From: Cercospora beticola
Taxonomy: Eukaryota; Ascomycota; Dothideomycetes; Mycosphaerellales; Mycosphaerellaceae
Reading direction: 5' to 3'
Assembly (NCBI RefSeq): GCF_033473495.1
Contig: NC_088939.1
Coordinates: 1,426,001 to 1,490,000 of the forward strand
DNA: 64,000 nucleotides
Positions 1 through 11,542 of the stretch are shown in pieces (within the stretch, counting starts at the first letter, position 1; each line of letters starts with the position of its first letter). The translations under genes and the position numbers were made by a program. Under the pieces are notes generated by a model. It was not told the origin of the DNA. It ran no database searches and saw only the letters and a list, made by a program, of their open reading frames with translations.

Positions 1-1
1 A

Positions 2-982
2 GAGGAGCTGGAAAATGGCTATGGCTCGGATGCAGAAGAAGGACGAGGCGCGATAGCGAACAAGCGGCGCAAACTGGACAGCGAGGAAGACAGATCAGAC
101 GACGACATATCAGAGGACGACAAACCGCCTGCGAAGTCCACGAAAGCGACTGGCACAGACTTGCGATTCGACTTCTCCCACTTCGACGCCGAGGACGAGG
201 AGGATGGGCATCCAGCGGAACACCCAGAAGACGAGGATGAAGCCAACCTCTCTGGCATCGACAACGACAACGACCCCAACGACACCACCACCAACCCCAA
301 ACTCAAAAAACCCAAAGACCTCCTCGCCTACGAAGCCGCAACCCGCAAACTCCAAAAATCCGGCGTAATCTACCTCTCCCGAATCCCCCCCTTCATGAAA
401 CCCCAAACCCTCCGCCACTACCTCCTCCCCCACGCCCCCAAATCCGGCCTCGGCAGAATCTTCCTCACCCCCGAAGACTCCACCTCACACTCAAAGCGCA
501 TAAAAAACGGCGGAAACAAAAAGAAAACCTTCACAGACGGCTGGGTCGAGTTTTTGTCCAAAAAAGAAGCCAAACTCGCAGTAGAAAAATTAAACGGGAA
601 TATTATTGGAGGGAAAAAGGGCGGGTTTTATCATGATGATATTTGGAATTTGAAGTATTTGAAAGGTTTCAAGTGGGATCATTTGACGGAGCAGATAAGG
701 GCGGAGAATGCGGAGAGGACGGCGAGGATGAGGGAGGAGGTTAGGAGGGTGAGGAAGGAGAATCGGGCTTTTGTGGAGGATGTGGAGAGGGGGAAGATGG
801 TGGAGGGGATGGAGAGGAAGAGGAGGGCGAAGGGGGAGAGGGAGGGTGGTGGGGATGGGGAGGGAAGTAGTGGGAAGCAGCAGATGAAGTTTAAGCAGAA
901 GAAGGCGAAGCAGAAGGAGGAGAGGGAGAAGGTTGCGGAGGAGTTTAGGTTGAGTGAGGGGGTGAGGAAGAAGATATTCTGA
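2..982 (+). CDS. ESF2: Pre-rRNA-processing protein ESF2 (ABT1 family), 5' end outside window
   Basis: The reading frame is open from the first bases of the window to TGA at 980-982, with no in-frame ATG visible, so the start lies upstream. About 326 residues are seen. The first ~70 are acidic and low-complexity. An RRM-like domain follows, beginning around GVIYLSRIPPFMKP and running through GWVEFLSKKEAKLAVEKLNG. The Esf2/ABT1 signature IGGKKGGFYHDDIWNLKYL and a basic helical tail rich in R, K and E come next. Esf2 is a nucleolar factor of the small-subunit processome that acts with the helicase Dbp8 in 18S rRNA maturation (family knowledge). The coding strand is strongly C-rich to about position 600 and then G-rich. 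The family assignment is secure; the N-terminus cannot be described. Confidence 0.93.
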   Translation, partial: EELENGYGSDAEEGRGAIANKRRKLDSEEDRSDDDISEDDKPPAKSTKATGTDLRFDFSHFDAEDEEDGHPAEHPEDEDEANLSGIDNDNDPNDTTTNPKLKKPKDLLAYEAATRKLQKSGVIYLSRIPPFMKPQTLRHYLLPHAPKSGLGRIFLTPEDSTSHSKRIKNGGNKKKTFTDGWVEFLSKKEAKLAVEKLNGNIIGGKKGGFYHDDIWNLKYLKGFKWDHLTEQIRAENAERTARMREEVRRVRKENRAFVEDVERGKMVEGMERKRRAKGEREGGGDGEGSSGKQQMKFKQKKAKQKEEREKVAEEFRLSEGVRKKIF

Positions 983-1587
983 GGTGGATTTTGGCGGGAA
1001 GTTGCCCCATGGACTTATCAACTTCGTGTACCTTATGGACATTGTGCGGGCAACACACAGCATGCTGAGCAATACCTCGCTTCGTCACGCAATGGCTCCT
1101 GCTCAGCCGTACAGCTAATACGAAGACCGTTGAACGAGCTCCAATTCTGAATGTTCCGCCTTTAAAGTTGACCCTTCACACACGCAGGTCCGGCAGTACG
1201 ATCCAAACCCGCGTGGTCTTTTCAGGAGCCTCGCTGGAAATCACTGTATCGAATGAGTTGCCGCAATAGTCAGATAACATCGAATTAGCGCAGAGTACAG
1301 CTGAAGTCTCATATCACTGAAGAGGAATGGCCCTCGTATCAAACATGCAGAAACTTTGTATTTCTCTCGATTCTGTGGGTATCTCAATCTCAAGCTCAGT
1401 CAAAAAGACTCAAAAGTGTACAGTACAGGTTATCCTCTCCAAGCCTCTTCGCTTCCCTATGTAACCCTGAACGCCAAACGCTTGCTGAACTCATCGAAAA
1501 GGGAATAGGAAAAATCCAACGATAGTCGAGCCAGCCTGCGGCCCTCCAACGTATTCGTACAAAGGGATTACTTCAGTAGCCAGGATA
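983..1587. other. Convergent intergenic region
   Basis: This stretch separates the 3' ends of ESF2 (plus strand) and the Ca2+/H+ exchanger (minus strand). It should hold both 3' UTRs and polyadenylation sites. I see no coding frame, RNA gene or repeat in it. Confidence 0.6.
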
Positions 1588-3442
1588 TCACCCAGCAACT
1601 TCTCCCTTGGCAGGATAGAACCATGCACTGATGGCAATGATGAGATAGGTGATCATCAGCAAAACGCCTTCTAGCCAATGTGATTTTCCGTCGTTGATGA
1701 GGTAATTGACCAGCCAGATCGAAAGAACGAGGACGACGACGAGGAACCCATCGAAGTCGAGGTTCAAGACTTCAGGGCTGCCAACGCCGAACCAGCTGAG
1801 GAGGACCATGATGGGAAGGACCAAGAGGGCAATTTGTAAGGAAGAGCCCACTGCGACACCGATAGAGAGATCCATTTTGTCTTTGATGGCGACAGTGACG
1901 GCGGTGGCGTGCTCGGCTGCGTTGCCCACGATTGGGAGCAGGATCAATCCGATGAATTCTTGCGAGACGGATTCGGCTACTGAGTTGATGGCCGAGACCA
2001 TGTATTCGGCGCAGAGGGCGATGAAGACAGTTGAGATGGCGAGGGTGATGATGGCGCCTAGAACGCTCAGCGAAGGAGTCTCCTCTTCTTCCGGCTCCTC
2101 GTGCACGAGGTAGTCTTGGTTGACTCGTCCTCCTGCTGATGCGGCTCCAGGTCCAGCGCCCATCATAGCGAAGGCCTTGTTGGCCTCACCAGCATCTTTC
2201 TTGCCGGTTGAGCGTTTCGGGGTCTTTTTCGAGGGTTCATTGTACATGTCCACGTGAGTCTTGAGCTGGAAAAGAAGATAGCAACCGTAAACGACGAGCA
2301 GGAGGACCGATGTTCCTCGCGATGTCGGCGTCACTCCAGAGTCTACATCGGCGAAGATCTGGAATGCAGTAGGGATGATGAGCGATCCAATTGCCAGTGC
2401 CAAAAGAGAAGCCGCAGTCTGGGCCACTGTGATGTTGAAGTGTTGCTCTGGTCGATTAATACCGCCAAGGAAGAAGGACATTCCGAGAACCAGGAGCAAA
2501 TTCGAAAGCATACTGCCAATGAGCGAAGTTTGGACGATCAGGACTTTGCCTTGGGTCAGAGCGATGATGCTGACGATCAATTCGACTGCATTGCCGAAGG
2601 TGGCGTTGAGAAGACCTCCGAGGACTTCACCAATGTACATAGCCAGTTCTTCGGTTGCATAGGAGAGCACTGCAGCCAGAGGAACGATCGCGATGAAGTT
2701 CATGACGAAAATGATAATGCCGTTCTTCTGGATAGACTTGTCCAGAACATATTCCAGCGCGATACCAACCGGGACGAAGACCAGAAGAATGTTGATCCAG
2801 GAGCCGAAGACAGCCTTGACTTGGCTCATGAATGGTATTTTCGGATGCTTCCTCCTCTTGGATTTCTCTGTGCTGACCCGAGACAGGTCGCCGTCCTGCT
2901 CATCGTGTTTTCCCTTCCCGAAAGGCATGAACGCTCGCAATTTGCGCTTGCGTGGTTTGCCCTCTGCATCTGTGGGGCCGGCAGACTTGGATATTGAGCT
3001 CGGCGGCAATGTGTCTGTCTGTCCCGAGTGCGCCTTTTCTGACTCCCGACTCTTGTCAAAGGACTCGATGGGCTCTCTGCTGTAGCCTGCATAGCTGCCT
3101 TCTGCCGTCTCAGGACCGGAAGGGAACGTGTTGTGATGGTGTGGGTGCTCTCCCAGGCGTTCGTCTACCGTCTTCCCGGTGTCGTCGACAGGCGAAGAGT
3201 CTGGCGCACTTCGCACTTGGCGCAAACCATTCTCGACATCGGTCCCGTTCCGCACCCGCGGGTTCATTCTCCCGAAGACATTGTAGGTCTTCGTGGTGTC
3301 GTTTGGGTCATTGTACCAGGCGTGCTTTCGCGCGGTGTGCTTGATCTTGTCTGCACGCCACATGTCTGGTCAGTACTCGCACTCATGTCGACGCGGCAAA
3401 GACGAAAAGCAAAAGTAAGCGGAGCGGAGCGAACTTACGCAT
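1588..3442 (-). CDS. Vacuolar Ca2+/H+ exchanger, CAX/VCX1 family
   Basis: Predicted 588-aa cation/proton antiporter that would load Ca2+ into the vacuole. I place the start at the ATG at 3442-3440. Exon 1 is only ATGC; a GTAAGT...CAG intron (3438-3351, CTGAC branch 18 nt before the acceptor) joins it in frame to the main exon at 3350, giving MHKIKHTARK. An in-frame TAA lies upstream. The first ~185 residues are a polar, S/T/K-rich tail, longer than in yeast Vcx1. About 11 hydrophobic segments follow, with the two CAX cation-selecting repeats, GNAVELIVSIIALTQGK (near residue 252) and GNAAEHATAVTVAIKDK (near 476). The acidic loop EEPEEEE near residue 417 separates the halves. Family is certain; ion preference and vacuolar location are inferred. 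The alternative ATG at 3363 falls inside the proposed intron. Confidence 0.92.
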
Positions 3443-5773
3443 GGCGAAAGGTGTGGTGGAGCGCTCGAACACAGCCTCGTCGGACGATTAGCTCAAAGGG
3501 TGTGTTGTGGTCCAATCCTAGTCGCGGTAATATGAGGTGTGCAGGTAAGCTGCTGCGCCTCTACCACTGAAGGTCGATGAGGCGAGAGAATGCAGAGTTG
3601 GTGCGTGGGTTTGTCGCAGAGTAGCCAAGGTGCAACGGACGCGCTCAACGACGACCGTTTCCTAGGAATGGCACTCCTTATGAGCGAGTGGCTGCAGAGT
3701 CGGGTTGTCGATCGTTTGTGGAGTGTGTGGCGCAAGGGCAATGCAGGAAATTAGACTCGCGGACGCTCATATGGCTGAGCAGGTGGTCCCAGTGGCGCGC
3801 GCCGCCGTTCACTCGTCATCGATGAGCTGTTCACCCGGCGGCAGAGGTAGAGATGTTGTTAGGCGGGTGGGATCAGCGGGCAGACATGGGCTCGGTTCGC
3901 TGTTCGCTGTGCTGTGCTCGTCTACGAGATGCAAGCAAGCTGCTTTTCCAGGCCGACCGCGAAGATCAAGCAGTGAGCGAAGTCCACGTCATGGCGCCGC
4001 GCAAGGCGCTTGCTATGCGCCATCCGCCTTGATTGTCGACAAGCTCGGGTTGGCGAACACATGGTGGAGGGTGAAGACAGGAGCAGCACGCAGAGCAACA
4101 TGTCAAGATTCACAAGCCATGTCGTACTGAGCAAGCTACACTGGTAGCATTGGCATATCGACAAGCATTGCCATCGCACAGGAATCTGCTGCTTGGTCAT
4201 CTTGGCGCAGCGGCGGATTCCCGGGACACTTGTGCCACTTCGTTATACCGCACTTCTCAGCTCTCACGATCCGAGGCGCAGCATGTTTGGAATGCCGACG
4301 ACTCAGCTCAGTTGATGATGCAAGTCTCAGAGGCAAAGCGAGACGAGAGCTGGAAGAGACGACTTGCAAGATTTGTGTTCGAAACTTGGCAAATTCCATC
4401 ATCGTGCAGCGCGTGCAAAAGCTTGGTGTCGGTCACCCGAGTCACGAATAAAAACATGCGACACTCGCCGAAGATGGTTGTTGCCAACTTGATGGGACTG
4501 CGATCACGGCACGGCATACACACGTGGTTGTTCGGAAAGCGCTACCGCTGAGCCTCTGTCAAACATGAAGCCTTGCACAGCATTTTCCCAACACTCGTCG
4601 GAGAAACGCGCCCGCGCTCCGTGAAGCTGCCGACGACGCGTCCTGTACACGACAACATACTTCGATGCTGTTGCCTCACGCCTCAACTTCTTCCTTCCCG
4701 CGCCTGAGCTCCATCTGCGACTGTACGCAATGTTACGCAAGAGCACCAACCTCAAGTCATCTCACCGACTTCACGACTCAAATATAAAGGACAGCCAGCT
4801 CGAATCGCACAGCCTCCTGCTTCATTCGCAGAACTGTCCTCTGACCTCGGAAACGTCAGAACATGGGACTTGTGCTTAGTCTACGTGTGCAGTCAGCCTC
4901 GAAGCATTGACTTCTCATAGCCCGCATGGCCCGGTCTCGAATCTGAAAGTCATCCAGGCACATCGCAGGTCGTGTGCTTACTTGCCCTCAACGTGAAAGA
5001 CGATCGGGATATTCAGGTCCAGCAACGAAGCACTCTCGCGACATCGCGAGCGGCCAAAACGCGATGAGCGGCGACGAGGCCCGATTCACGCACTCGTAGG
5101 CTCTCGGCTGCATTCGACCGCCCGACGAGCAGGGATTACCTTGCTGAGGCAAGCCGGCACTTCGTGGATCGACAGCAACTCGAGCTTGGTTTTGCGTCCA
5201 ACTCACTGCTGTAGGATTCACCTCTGTGACATTGCACCAACCAAGCAGGCAAAGAACACTACAACATGCTACACACCGATAGCAGAAGCCGTTGCAATCT
5301 GCTTGCGACAACGCTCGAAATGCCGAGTTGCACTAATTGATGGCAGCCCTACGTGGCTGTATGCGAACCCAACCTACTCGTGCTGCCCAACGCTGTGACA
5401 GCAAAGTCTTGGTTCCATGCCGGCATCTACACGTATTCGCCAGGAACATCCCATGAGGCGATGCTTTGAGCGTCAAATCGGCTCACAGTGCTGAAACCAT
5501 GTGCCATGCACTGCATCATGACCAAGTCGATCGAGACGGCGTCCAGATCTCCATTGAACACCGTCTTTCCGTAATCACCGCTCAACGCGTACGACCACAA
5601 GAGACCGAGTTCCGATAACAGCCTGTCAGAAATCCCAGCCTCACCGTAGACCCAGCCAGTGCTCCCTGAGCGATTCATTATGGGAAGACGCTCCTCATTC
5701 GCGCATTGCGCACCTCTCCTCTTTCCGTGCTGACGGTCAGTGCGTGTAGGCAGCGGGTGCCTTCAAGCCCAAC
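3443..5773. other. 2.3-kb intergenic region, no convincing gene
   Basis: This region lies upstream of both the exchanger (minus) and the S/K-repeat membrane protein (plus), so it holds both promoters. Short open frames (for example an 83-codon frame at 5427-5678 on the minus strand) lack recognisable motifs, and flanking exons could not be joined to them. A good TATA-like element, CAAATATAAAGG, sits near 4778. It is followed at 4862 by an ATG with only 15 codons before a stop, so I cannot attach a protein to it. Confidence 0.45.
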
Positions 5774-8092
5774 ATGAATTACTCGAACATGATAGAGGAG
5801 AAAAACCTCAAAGTTAGTCGGCACAGCATTTCTCATGGAGCAGTACTTGTACTCACAAGATAACCTCCGCAGAAAGGATTCATTATCGCGACACTGGCCT
5901 CAACCATCATCGGCACATTTACAGCAACCTTGGCATTACACGACAAAATCAAAGAGCGAACGGCCAAGCAAAAGGCAACAGACGGGCAGCAGAATGAAGA
6001 GTTGAAGCAGCTCAAGGAGCAAATTGAGAAGCTCACAAGTCAAAAAGAAGAGGAAGATAAGAAAGATGAAGAAAAGGCGCCTACTTCACGGTCCAGGTCA
6101 CGGTCCAGGTCCCGGTCGCGGAGCAGTCGAAGAAGACGCAGGCGGACCTACAACTACGACTCGGATGATGGCCCGGAGGACTATGCCATGATCCAGCACG
6201 TCGTGGTCGGGGTGATCCAAGACGCCTTGCGCAAGAATCCGAACTTGAGCGAGGCGGATGTGCAGAAGCTTGTGATAGCCGCGGAAGAAGCTGCTCGGGA
6301 TGGCACCGTAGAGACACTGCAAGGTCACTATCAAAGATTGGTATTACCTGCTCAGAAGCAGCTGCCCCCTGATGAACAGCACAAAAATCTTCCCATTCCG
6401 CTGGACTTGCCGAAGGGCCAGAGACCGTCGCAAGAACGGCCACTTAGTGATGTGGGACGACTGCCTCAGACTCGATCCTACCATCCCGCAAGTGTCGCTG
6501 GATCCCGTCGGTACGACGGCCACTATGCCAATCTTCCCGACGTGGACTTTGATCACAGACCTGGACTTGGTCGACACCTGGAGGAGCGCACCGCTGTAGG
6601 ACCAGTGCCTCCCACGCCAGGTCCACTACCGAGGGCTCCCTCACAAAGAGCGAACTCTCTACCGGCGGACCCTCCGGCCCCGGCGCCCACGCAAAAGGCG
6701 GCATCTCAAAAAGCGCGAACAGTATATTCAGATCCTTTCGAACAATTCCAAAAGATCCCTCATGAACGACACGCACAAAAGCAAGGCTCAGTTGGAACAG
6801 ATCCCTACGCGACCTTGCCGGCTATTCCCATACAACAAATTCCCAAGCGCGATGAGAAAGACAGCAAGTCGACCAAAGCTGAGGCACCCAAGTCACGAGC
6901 GCCTTCGCAGCCTGCACCAAGCGAACGCAAGCCTGCATCGCACAAGACCGAGGCCAGTAAGCCAAGATCTCTACCTCACCACCCGGACTGGCAGCCGCCG
7001 CCTAAGGAGAAGTACAATGATCCCTTTGGAGGAGCGAAATCAGTCAAGGCATCGACGCATGCCGCAAAAAGTGTTGCCCCTGCAAAGTCAGAGGCTGTGA
7101 AGTCGGAAAAGAAAGCCTCGATAAAAGACGAAGCCCCGAAGAGCAAGAGCGTGGCGACAGTCATCGATGGCGAACCTGTCCGATCGCAGCATCCCGCCAA
7201 GTCTGAGGGACACCCGTCCAGGTATGTTAGCGTGGAGTATACCATTCCGGTATGCTACATTATACTGACATATCACAGATCTGCAGCACCCAAGTCTGAA
7301 GCACCAGCCAAGTCTACAGCTGCCAAATCTGGAGCTCACAAGTCCGAGGCGCCCAAATCTACAGCCCATAAGTCAGAGGCACCCAAGTCCGTAGCGCCCA
7401 AGTCCGAAGCACCACCCAAGTCAACAAAAGGCGAACCTCCCAAATCGACGAAGACGGAACGTCCAAAATCGCGGACCGGTTTCGTCGCACCGATGCCAAT
7501 CCCAGCTCCACCCCTCGGCCCCGCCGCCGTAACGCCTCCCAAACCCCCTCCGACCCTCCGCTCCCACCACGCAAAACCCGCCCCCATCGTCGAAGAGAAA
7601 ATCAAAGAAGTCCGCGAAATCCGACGCACCTCCCCACCCAAAGCCCTCCCCGCCCCACCCAACAACGACCTCTTCTGCCGCTACGCCACAGACCTCCAAA
7701 CAACCCCCCTCCCTCTGCACCCCAACTTCTCCTCCTCAGGCTCCCACCGCTGTCCCTCCTGCAGTATCAGCATCCCAGTCGACACCCGCGATGTCTGGGT
7801 CCTCAGCACCGCTTTTTCTGCTTCTCCCTCCGGTCGTCCGAAGAAACGGGATTATAGAATGGACGCTCGGTTCGTGGCGAAATGTCATACGGAAGATGGG
7901 AAGTTTGCTTGTGTACTTTGTGATCGGTATCGAGAGAGAGATTGTATTTGTAAGAGTGTTGATGCGCTTGTGAAGCATTTGGGGACGGAGCATACGCCTG
8001 AGGAATTTGAGGGGGATGCGGATTTGGTGAGGATGGAGGAGGGGAGGAGGGTTGTTAGAGGGAGGAGGGGTGGGGAGATGGCGTTGGCTTGA
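5774..8092 (+). CDS. Uncharacterised fungal protein: N-terminal membrane segment, S/K repeats, C-terminal Cys-rich domain
   Basis: Three exons: 5774-5812, 5873-7221 and 7279-8092, giving 733 aa. Exon 1 encodes 13 residues. Splicing at GTTAGT...CGCAG brings in KGFIIATLASTIIGTFTATL, a likely transmembrane helix missed if translation starts further in. A charged coiled-coil stretch and a run of SR dipeptides followed by poly-Arg come next, then a conserved-looking block at DYAMIQHVVVGVIQDALRK. A long low-complexity region of repeated PKSEA/PKSTA/HKSEA units follows. The last ~130 residues hold CPSC, CHTEDGKFACVLC, CIC and H-x(4)-H features compatible with zinc binding. The second intron (7222-7278) is 57 nt and free of stops. 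Function is unknown; the Cys-rich end resembles a domain seen in other fungal hypothetical proteins (from memory, unverified). Confidence 0.8.
7222..7278 (+). other. Frame-preserving, stop-free intron
   Basis: GTATGT donor, CTGAC branch and CACAG acceptor define a 57-nt intron in the S/K-repeat gene. Its length is a multiple of three and it has no in-frame stop, so retention would insert 19 mostly hydrophobic residues into the repeat region. Confidence 0.7.
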
Positions 8093-8377
8093 GGGGGGAA
8101 ATTGGGAGCTGTTGCTGAGCTGTCTTTGTGTTTGGGAAGTTTCAGTGTTCGCTGTTTGAAGCGCGGAGTTCTATGGCTAAGAGATTGTTACGATATGAGA
8201 AAGGCAGGAATACTGCCCTTCTGACAATTAGATTGTGTTATAGTCATGTCTGATAAACTATCTTCTCTTCGTGTCTATTCGCCTCATTCCTGGTGTCTTT
8301 CTTTCTTTTCTTCTAGATCTGCCGATTTATCATAACCTTCTTTCTCCCCCATTTCAAAACCCAAAACCTTTCCGCAC

Positions 8378-9586
8378 TCAACTCAACTTCACCTCCAACT
8401 TTCCATCCGCTCTGACTCCCAAAATTCCCGCATACGCCGGCCTCACGCCATGCTTCGCATGCCACACCACATGATCCCCATTAATCGCCACATCCATGCC
8501 TCCCGGAGCCTGCAACTCAAAAGGCCCACTAGACCTCAACAATTGTCCTTGTCTCTCATACGGTCCTCTGATATCCGTCGCTGTGGCATATTGCACATCG
8601 TATTTATCCCCTTGGTAACAGTTGGTGCTGAAAAAGAGCGTATACTTCTTGTTGAAGTATGTGAGAACGGGAGCTTCAATGTAAGGTCCATCGGAGGGGA
8701 TGTTGGTCATGATGGGGATCGGAGAACCGATAAGGGTGTGTCCGTCTGTGCGGGAGACTTCTTGCAGCATGACGGGGGTTGGTACAATGGGTGGGACGGT
8801 GTTGCCGCAGGCTCCTCCGTGGCCGAGGGCGTTTCCGTCGATTTTGTAGACGATGTAGCGGCGGTTTGTGAACTGCTCGTCGGTATAGCCTGCGATGTCG
8901 ATGGCGCCGCCTTCGGAGTAAGGGCAAATCCAGGGTTCTGTGGTGTTGTCGACGAAGGGGTCTGTGATCTTTTTGGCGGTGGCGTAGGAGAGGCAGTGGA
9001 TGTTTGGACGGGCTTTCCAGGCTGCTGTGTAGTATAGGAGGTACGTTCCGTCGTCGAGGCGGACGACGTCAGGGGCCCAGACGCGAGGGTCGCGATCGAC
9101 CCACGAGGGTAAGGTTGGGAGCGCGTCGACACCGCGGTGGAAGGAGAAGGTCTTCCAGTCTGTTGTGGAGGCTCGTTGGACGTTGACCCATTTATCGTCG
9201 ATTTTGGCGTTTGTGCTGAACAGATGCCAGCCTGAAGAGGTCCTGATGACGGCCTTGCCGCCTTGTTAGAGTGATACGAATGTTCTCCGCGATGCACTTA
9301 CTGGGTCTGGGAAGTTGACACCGTTCATGATTGGCACTGCTGCTGCCCTCTTCACAATACCGGCATTGGATCGTCGAGTCAGGAATACGAAAGCGCATAC
9401 AAGCGCCGATACCGAAAGAACCACCATCGTCACCACGCCACACCAAGTCCACAAAGTCTTGCGTCGCGGAGACTTCTTGCTCAATTTCTCAACTAGAGCC
9501 GGCGATAATGGTGAAGGGGCGCTGGCCAAAGAGCGTTGACGTAGTGAGACTGCAGGATTGATTCGAATATTCGAAGTATCAGGCAT
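8378..9586 (-). CDS. Glycoside hydrolase family 43-like enzyme with N-terminal membrane anchor
   Basis: Two exons (9586-9302 and 9253-8378) give 386 aa. The 48-nt intron 9301-9254 has GTAAGT, CTAAC and CAAG signals and contains an in-frame TAA. Residues ~45-69 (VVTMVVLSVSALVCAFVFL and neighbours) form one hydrophobic helix preceded by KKSPRRK, predicting a type II membrane protein rather than a secreted one. The GH43 five-bladed propeller follows. The expected acidic residues are present: Asp in NFPDPAV (codon spans the splice junction region), Asp in DPRVWAPDV and Glu in DGPYIEAPVL. GH43 enzymes mainly cleave arabinose- or xylose-containing plant polysaccharides. Substrate here is not inferable. 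Fold assignment is strong; the membrane anchor is read directly. Confidence 0.87.
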
Positions 9587-10313
9587 GCCAGGCCTGTTTT
9601 AATTGTAGTGAATGTAGGTAGTTGGCCCGTTTGCGAGTACCCGTGAGCCTTGCGCATACCGAGCTCCGCCAGGGTTGTCGTAAAGTCTCGCCATGATAGC
9701 ATCGTGTGAACAAAGAGGTTACATCGGAAGTCCGAATTAGACCATAAATTGTGGCTCACGCCAAGTGAAGACAAAGAAACACGGGCTGGATTGTCCTTGT
9801 AATTGAACTTGGCGTTTCAATATGGAATGTTGTATCAGAAGTGAACTATCATGTGCGACTGCATATGTCGACAATTGCCTGAGTTCGTACAGATATAGCC
9901 ATGGAAAGAGAGCCATTGGGTAGGGAGGAGTGGAGCACTAATATCACCGGATTTTTGAATTCAGAACGTCGGTGGGTGGAGGGTTGCACTCAACGTCGAT
10001 TTCGCTATGACCCAGATGGTAGGTTCACGGATGGCTCCAGTCATCGCAGCTGCTCACGATGTCGTAATTCTGTATGTGCCGCACTCAAGAGATCTCCGTT
10101 GTGACAATTGACGGACTCCGTGTCAAGCGCATAGGCGCTTGATTAGGATGGCGTAAACTTCCCCGAATGTGATAAGGATCCGGGAAACCCTGATCGCAAC
10201 TCCTTTAGAGGTCATCGGGTTTGTCAGGACGCTGTGCTGTGAGGTTTCTTGCACGGTATGCCGCTTTCGTACGATGCCGCATCACGCGGGCTAGATTCGC
10301 TTGGTCGTAATAT
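9587..10313. other. Intergenic region upstream of GH43-like gene
   Basis: Located between the GH43-like start and the NBP35 stop, both on the minus strand, so it should hold the GH43 promoter and the NBP35 3' end. I see no coding frame with recognisable content. Confidence 0.55.
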
Positions 10314-11345
10314 TCACTCCTCTGACAACACTTCATCGGGATTCTCGCCGACCTCTTTTGCAACTCCTCTCACAACCTCAATCAGGGCCTTGCATGCCGG
10401 TGAATCGCCGTAGCTGTCGAAGAAGCTTTCGCCATAATCACATGCCATGCCAATTCTTGGGTCCAGCGGCACAGCGCCCAGGAATGGAACGCCAGTCTCC
10501 TTTGCCAATCTTCTGCCGCCTCCTGTAGTTGCTCGGAATATCTCCGATTGATGTGTGCATTTAGGGCAGACGAAGCCGCTCATGTTCTCGACCAGACCAA
10601 GCACTTTGATTCCAGCTTTCCGGCAAAAGTCGATCTCTTTCCTCACATCGAGTAATGACACTTCCTGCGGTGTAGTGACTAATAGTGCTCCATCGACGCC
10701 ACTTTCTTTGAGGTAGCTGTTGACCGAGAGATGCTCGTCGCTCGTGCCGGGAGGTGTGTCGACGAGCAGATAGTCCATTTCGCCCCACTCGACGTCCTTC
10801 AAGAACTGCTTGATGAGACCATTCTTCTTCGGACCTCTCCAAATGACAGCATCGTCGCGGTTCGGTAGCATGAATTGAATAGACATCGCGCCTAAGTTGT
10901 CGGTCACCCAGATCGGCTCCCATCCAGTATTTGCCACATGGATCTTTTGGTCTTCGACACCCATCATCTTGGGTATTGACGGGCCGCAGATATCTGTATC
11001 CATGACGCCAACCGTGTTATCTGGGTTCGATGCAAAGGCATGCGCAAGCATTGTCGTGAACGTCGACTTGCCGACGCCACCTTTGCCGGAGAGGATCAGG
11101 ATTTTGTGCCTGACACCTGATAGCCTTGAAGTGATGACCGGGATATCTGGATCTGGGCCTTTTGGAGCTGTAGCACATATTTGCTGGTTTGGACATCCTG
11201 CGCATGCATCTGCCTTTCCTGCTTGTTCACCTTCTGGTCCTGGGCAGTTTTCGGGCTCGGCAGCGATGAGGTTGGGTTTGTTGCTCAGCGCCTCATCGAC
11301 TGCCGTGTCGATGGGCTGCACGGGATCCTGCAGTAGAGGGGACAT
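10314..11345 (-). CDS. NBP35: Cytosolic Fe-S cluster assembly factor NBP35
   Basis: Intact intronless 343-aa P-loop NTPase of the CIA pathway. It would pair with Cfd1 as the scaffold that builds 4Fe-4S clusters for cytosolic and nuclear proteins. The N-terminal four-cysteine cluster site is present as C-x13-C-x2-C-x5-C (CPGPEG... to [10 protein letters not shown], residues ~34-57). The deviant Walker A is [10 protein letters not shown], and [13 protein letters not shown] and the C-terminal bridging motif CPKC (in [11 protein letters not shown]) are all seen. Length matches yeast and Aspergillus orthologues. The start ATG is followed directly by MSPLLQDP. It is divergent from the radical SAM gene with under 200 bp between the ATGs. 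Confidence 0.97.
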   Translation of the reverse strand: MSPLLQDPVQPIDTAVDEALSNKPNLIAAEPENCPGPEGEQAGKADACAGCPNQQICATAPKGPDPDIPVITSRLSGVRHKILILSGKGGVGKSTFTTMLAHAFASNPDNTVGVMDTDICGPSIPKMMGVEDQKIHVANTGWEPIWVTDNLGAMSIQFMLPNRDDAVIWRGPKKNGLIKQFLKDVEWGEMDYLLVDTPPGTSDEHLSVNSYLKESGVDGALLVTTPQEVSLLDVRKEIDFCRKAGIKVLGLVENMSGFVCPKCTHQSEIFRATTGGGRRLAKETGVPFLGAVPLDPRIGMACDYGESFFDSYGDSPACKALIEVVRGVAKEVGENPDEVLSEE

Positions 11346-11542
11346 TGTCGTTGTGATCGGATGATGCTACAGCACTCGACGAAGAAACTGAGATGTTGAA
11401 GAGGGAGTGGACATGTCATATCTGCTGAGTAATGCAGAATGCGCCACTGGCGGACTCGACTCCGCCGCTGCATGGATGCCCTGCCCGCATTCGAACACGC
11501 TCTCCCAGTGACAACACCTCTGCTGAGTCCACACTTGGAGCC
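11346..11542. promoter_or_regulatory. Shared divergent promoter of NBP35 and the radical SAM gene
   Basis: Only 197 bp separate the NBP35 ATG (11345, minus) and the preferred radical SAM ATG (11543, plus); with the alternative ATG at 11432 the gap is 86 bp. Both promoters and both 5' leaders must fit here. I could not recognise a specific factor site. Confidence 0.6.
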
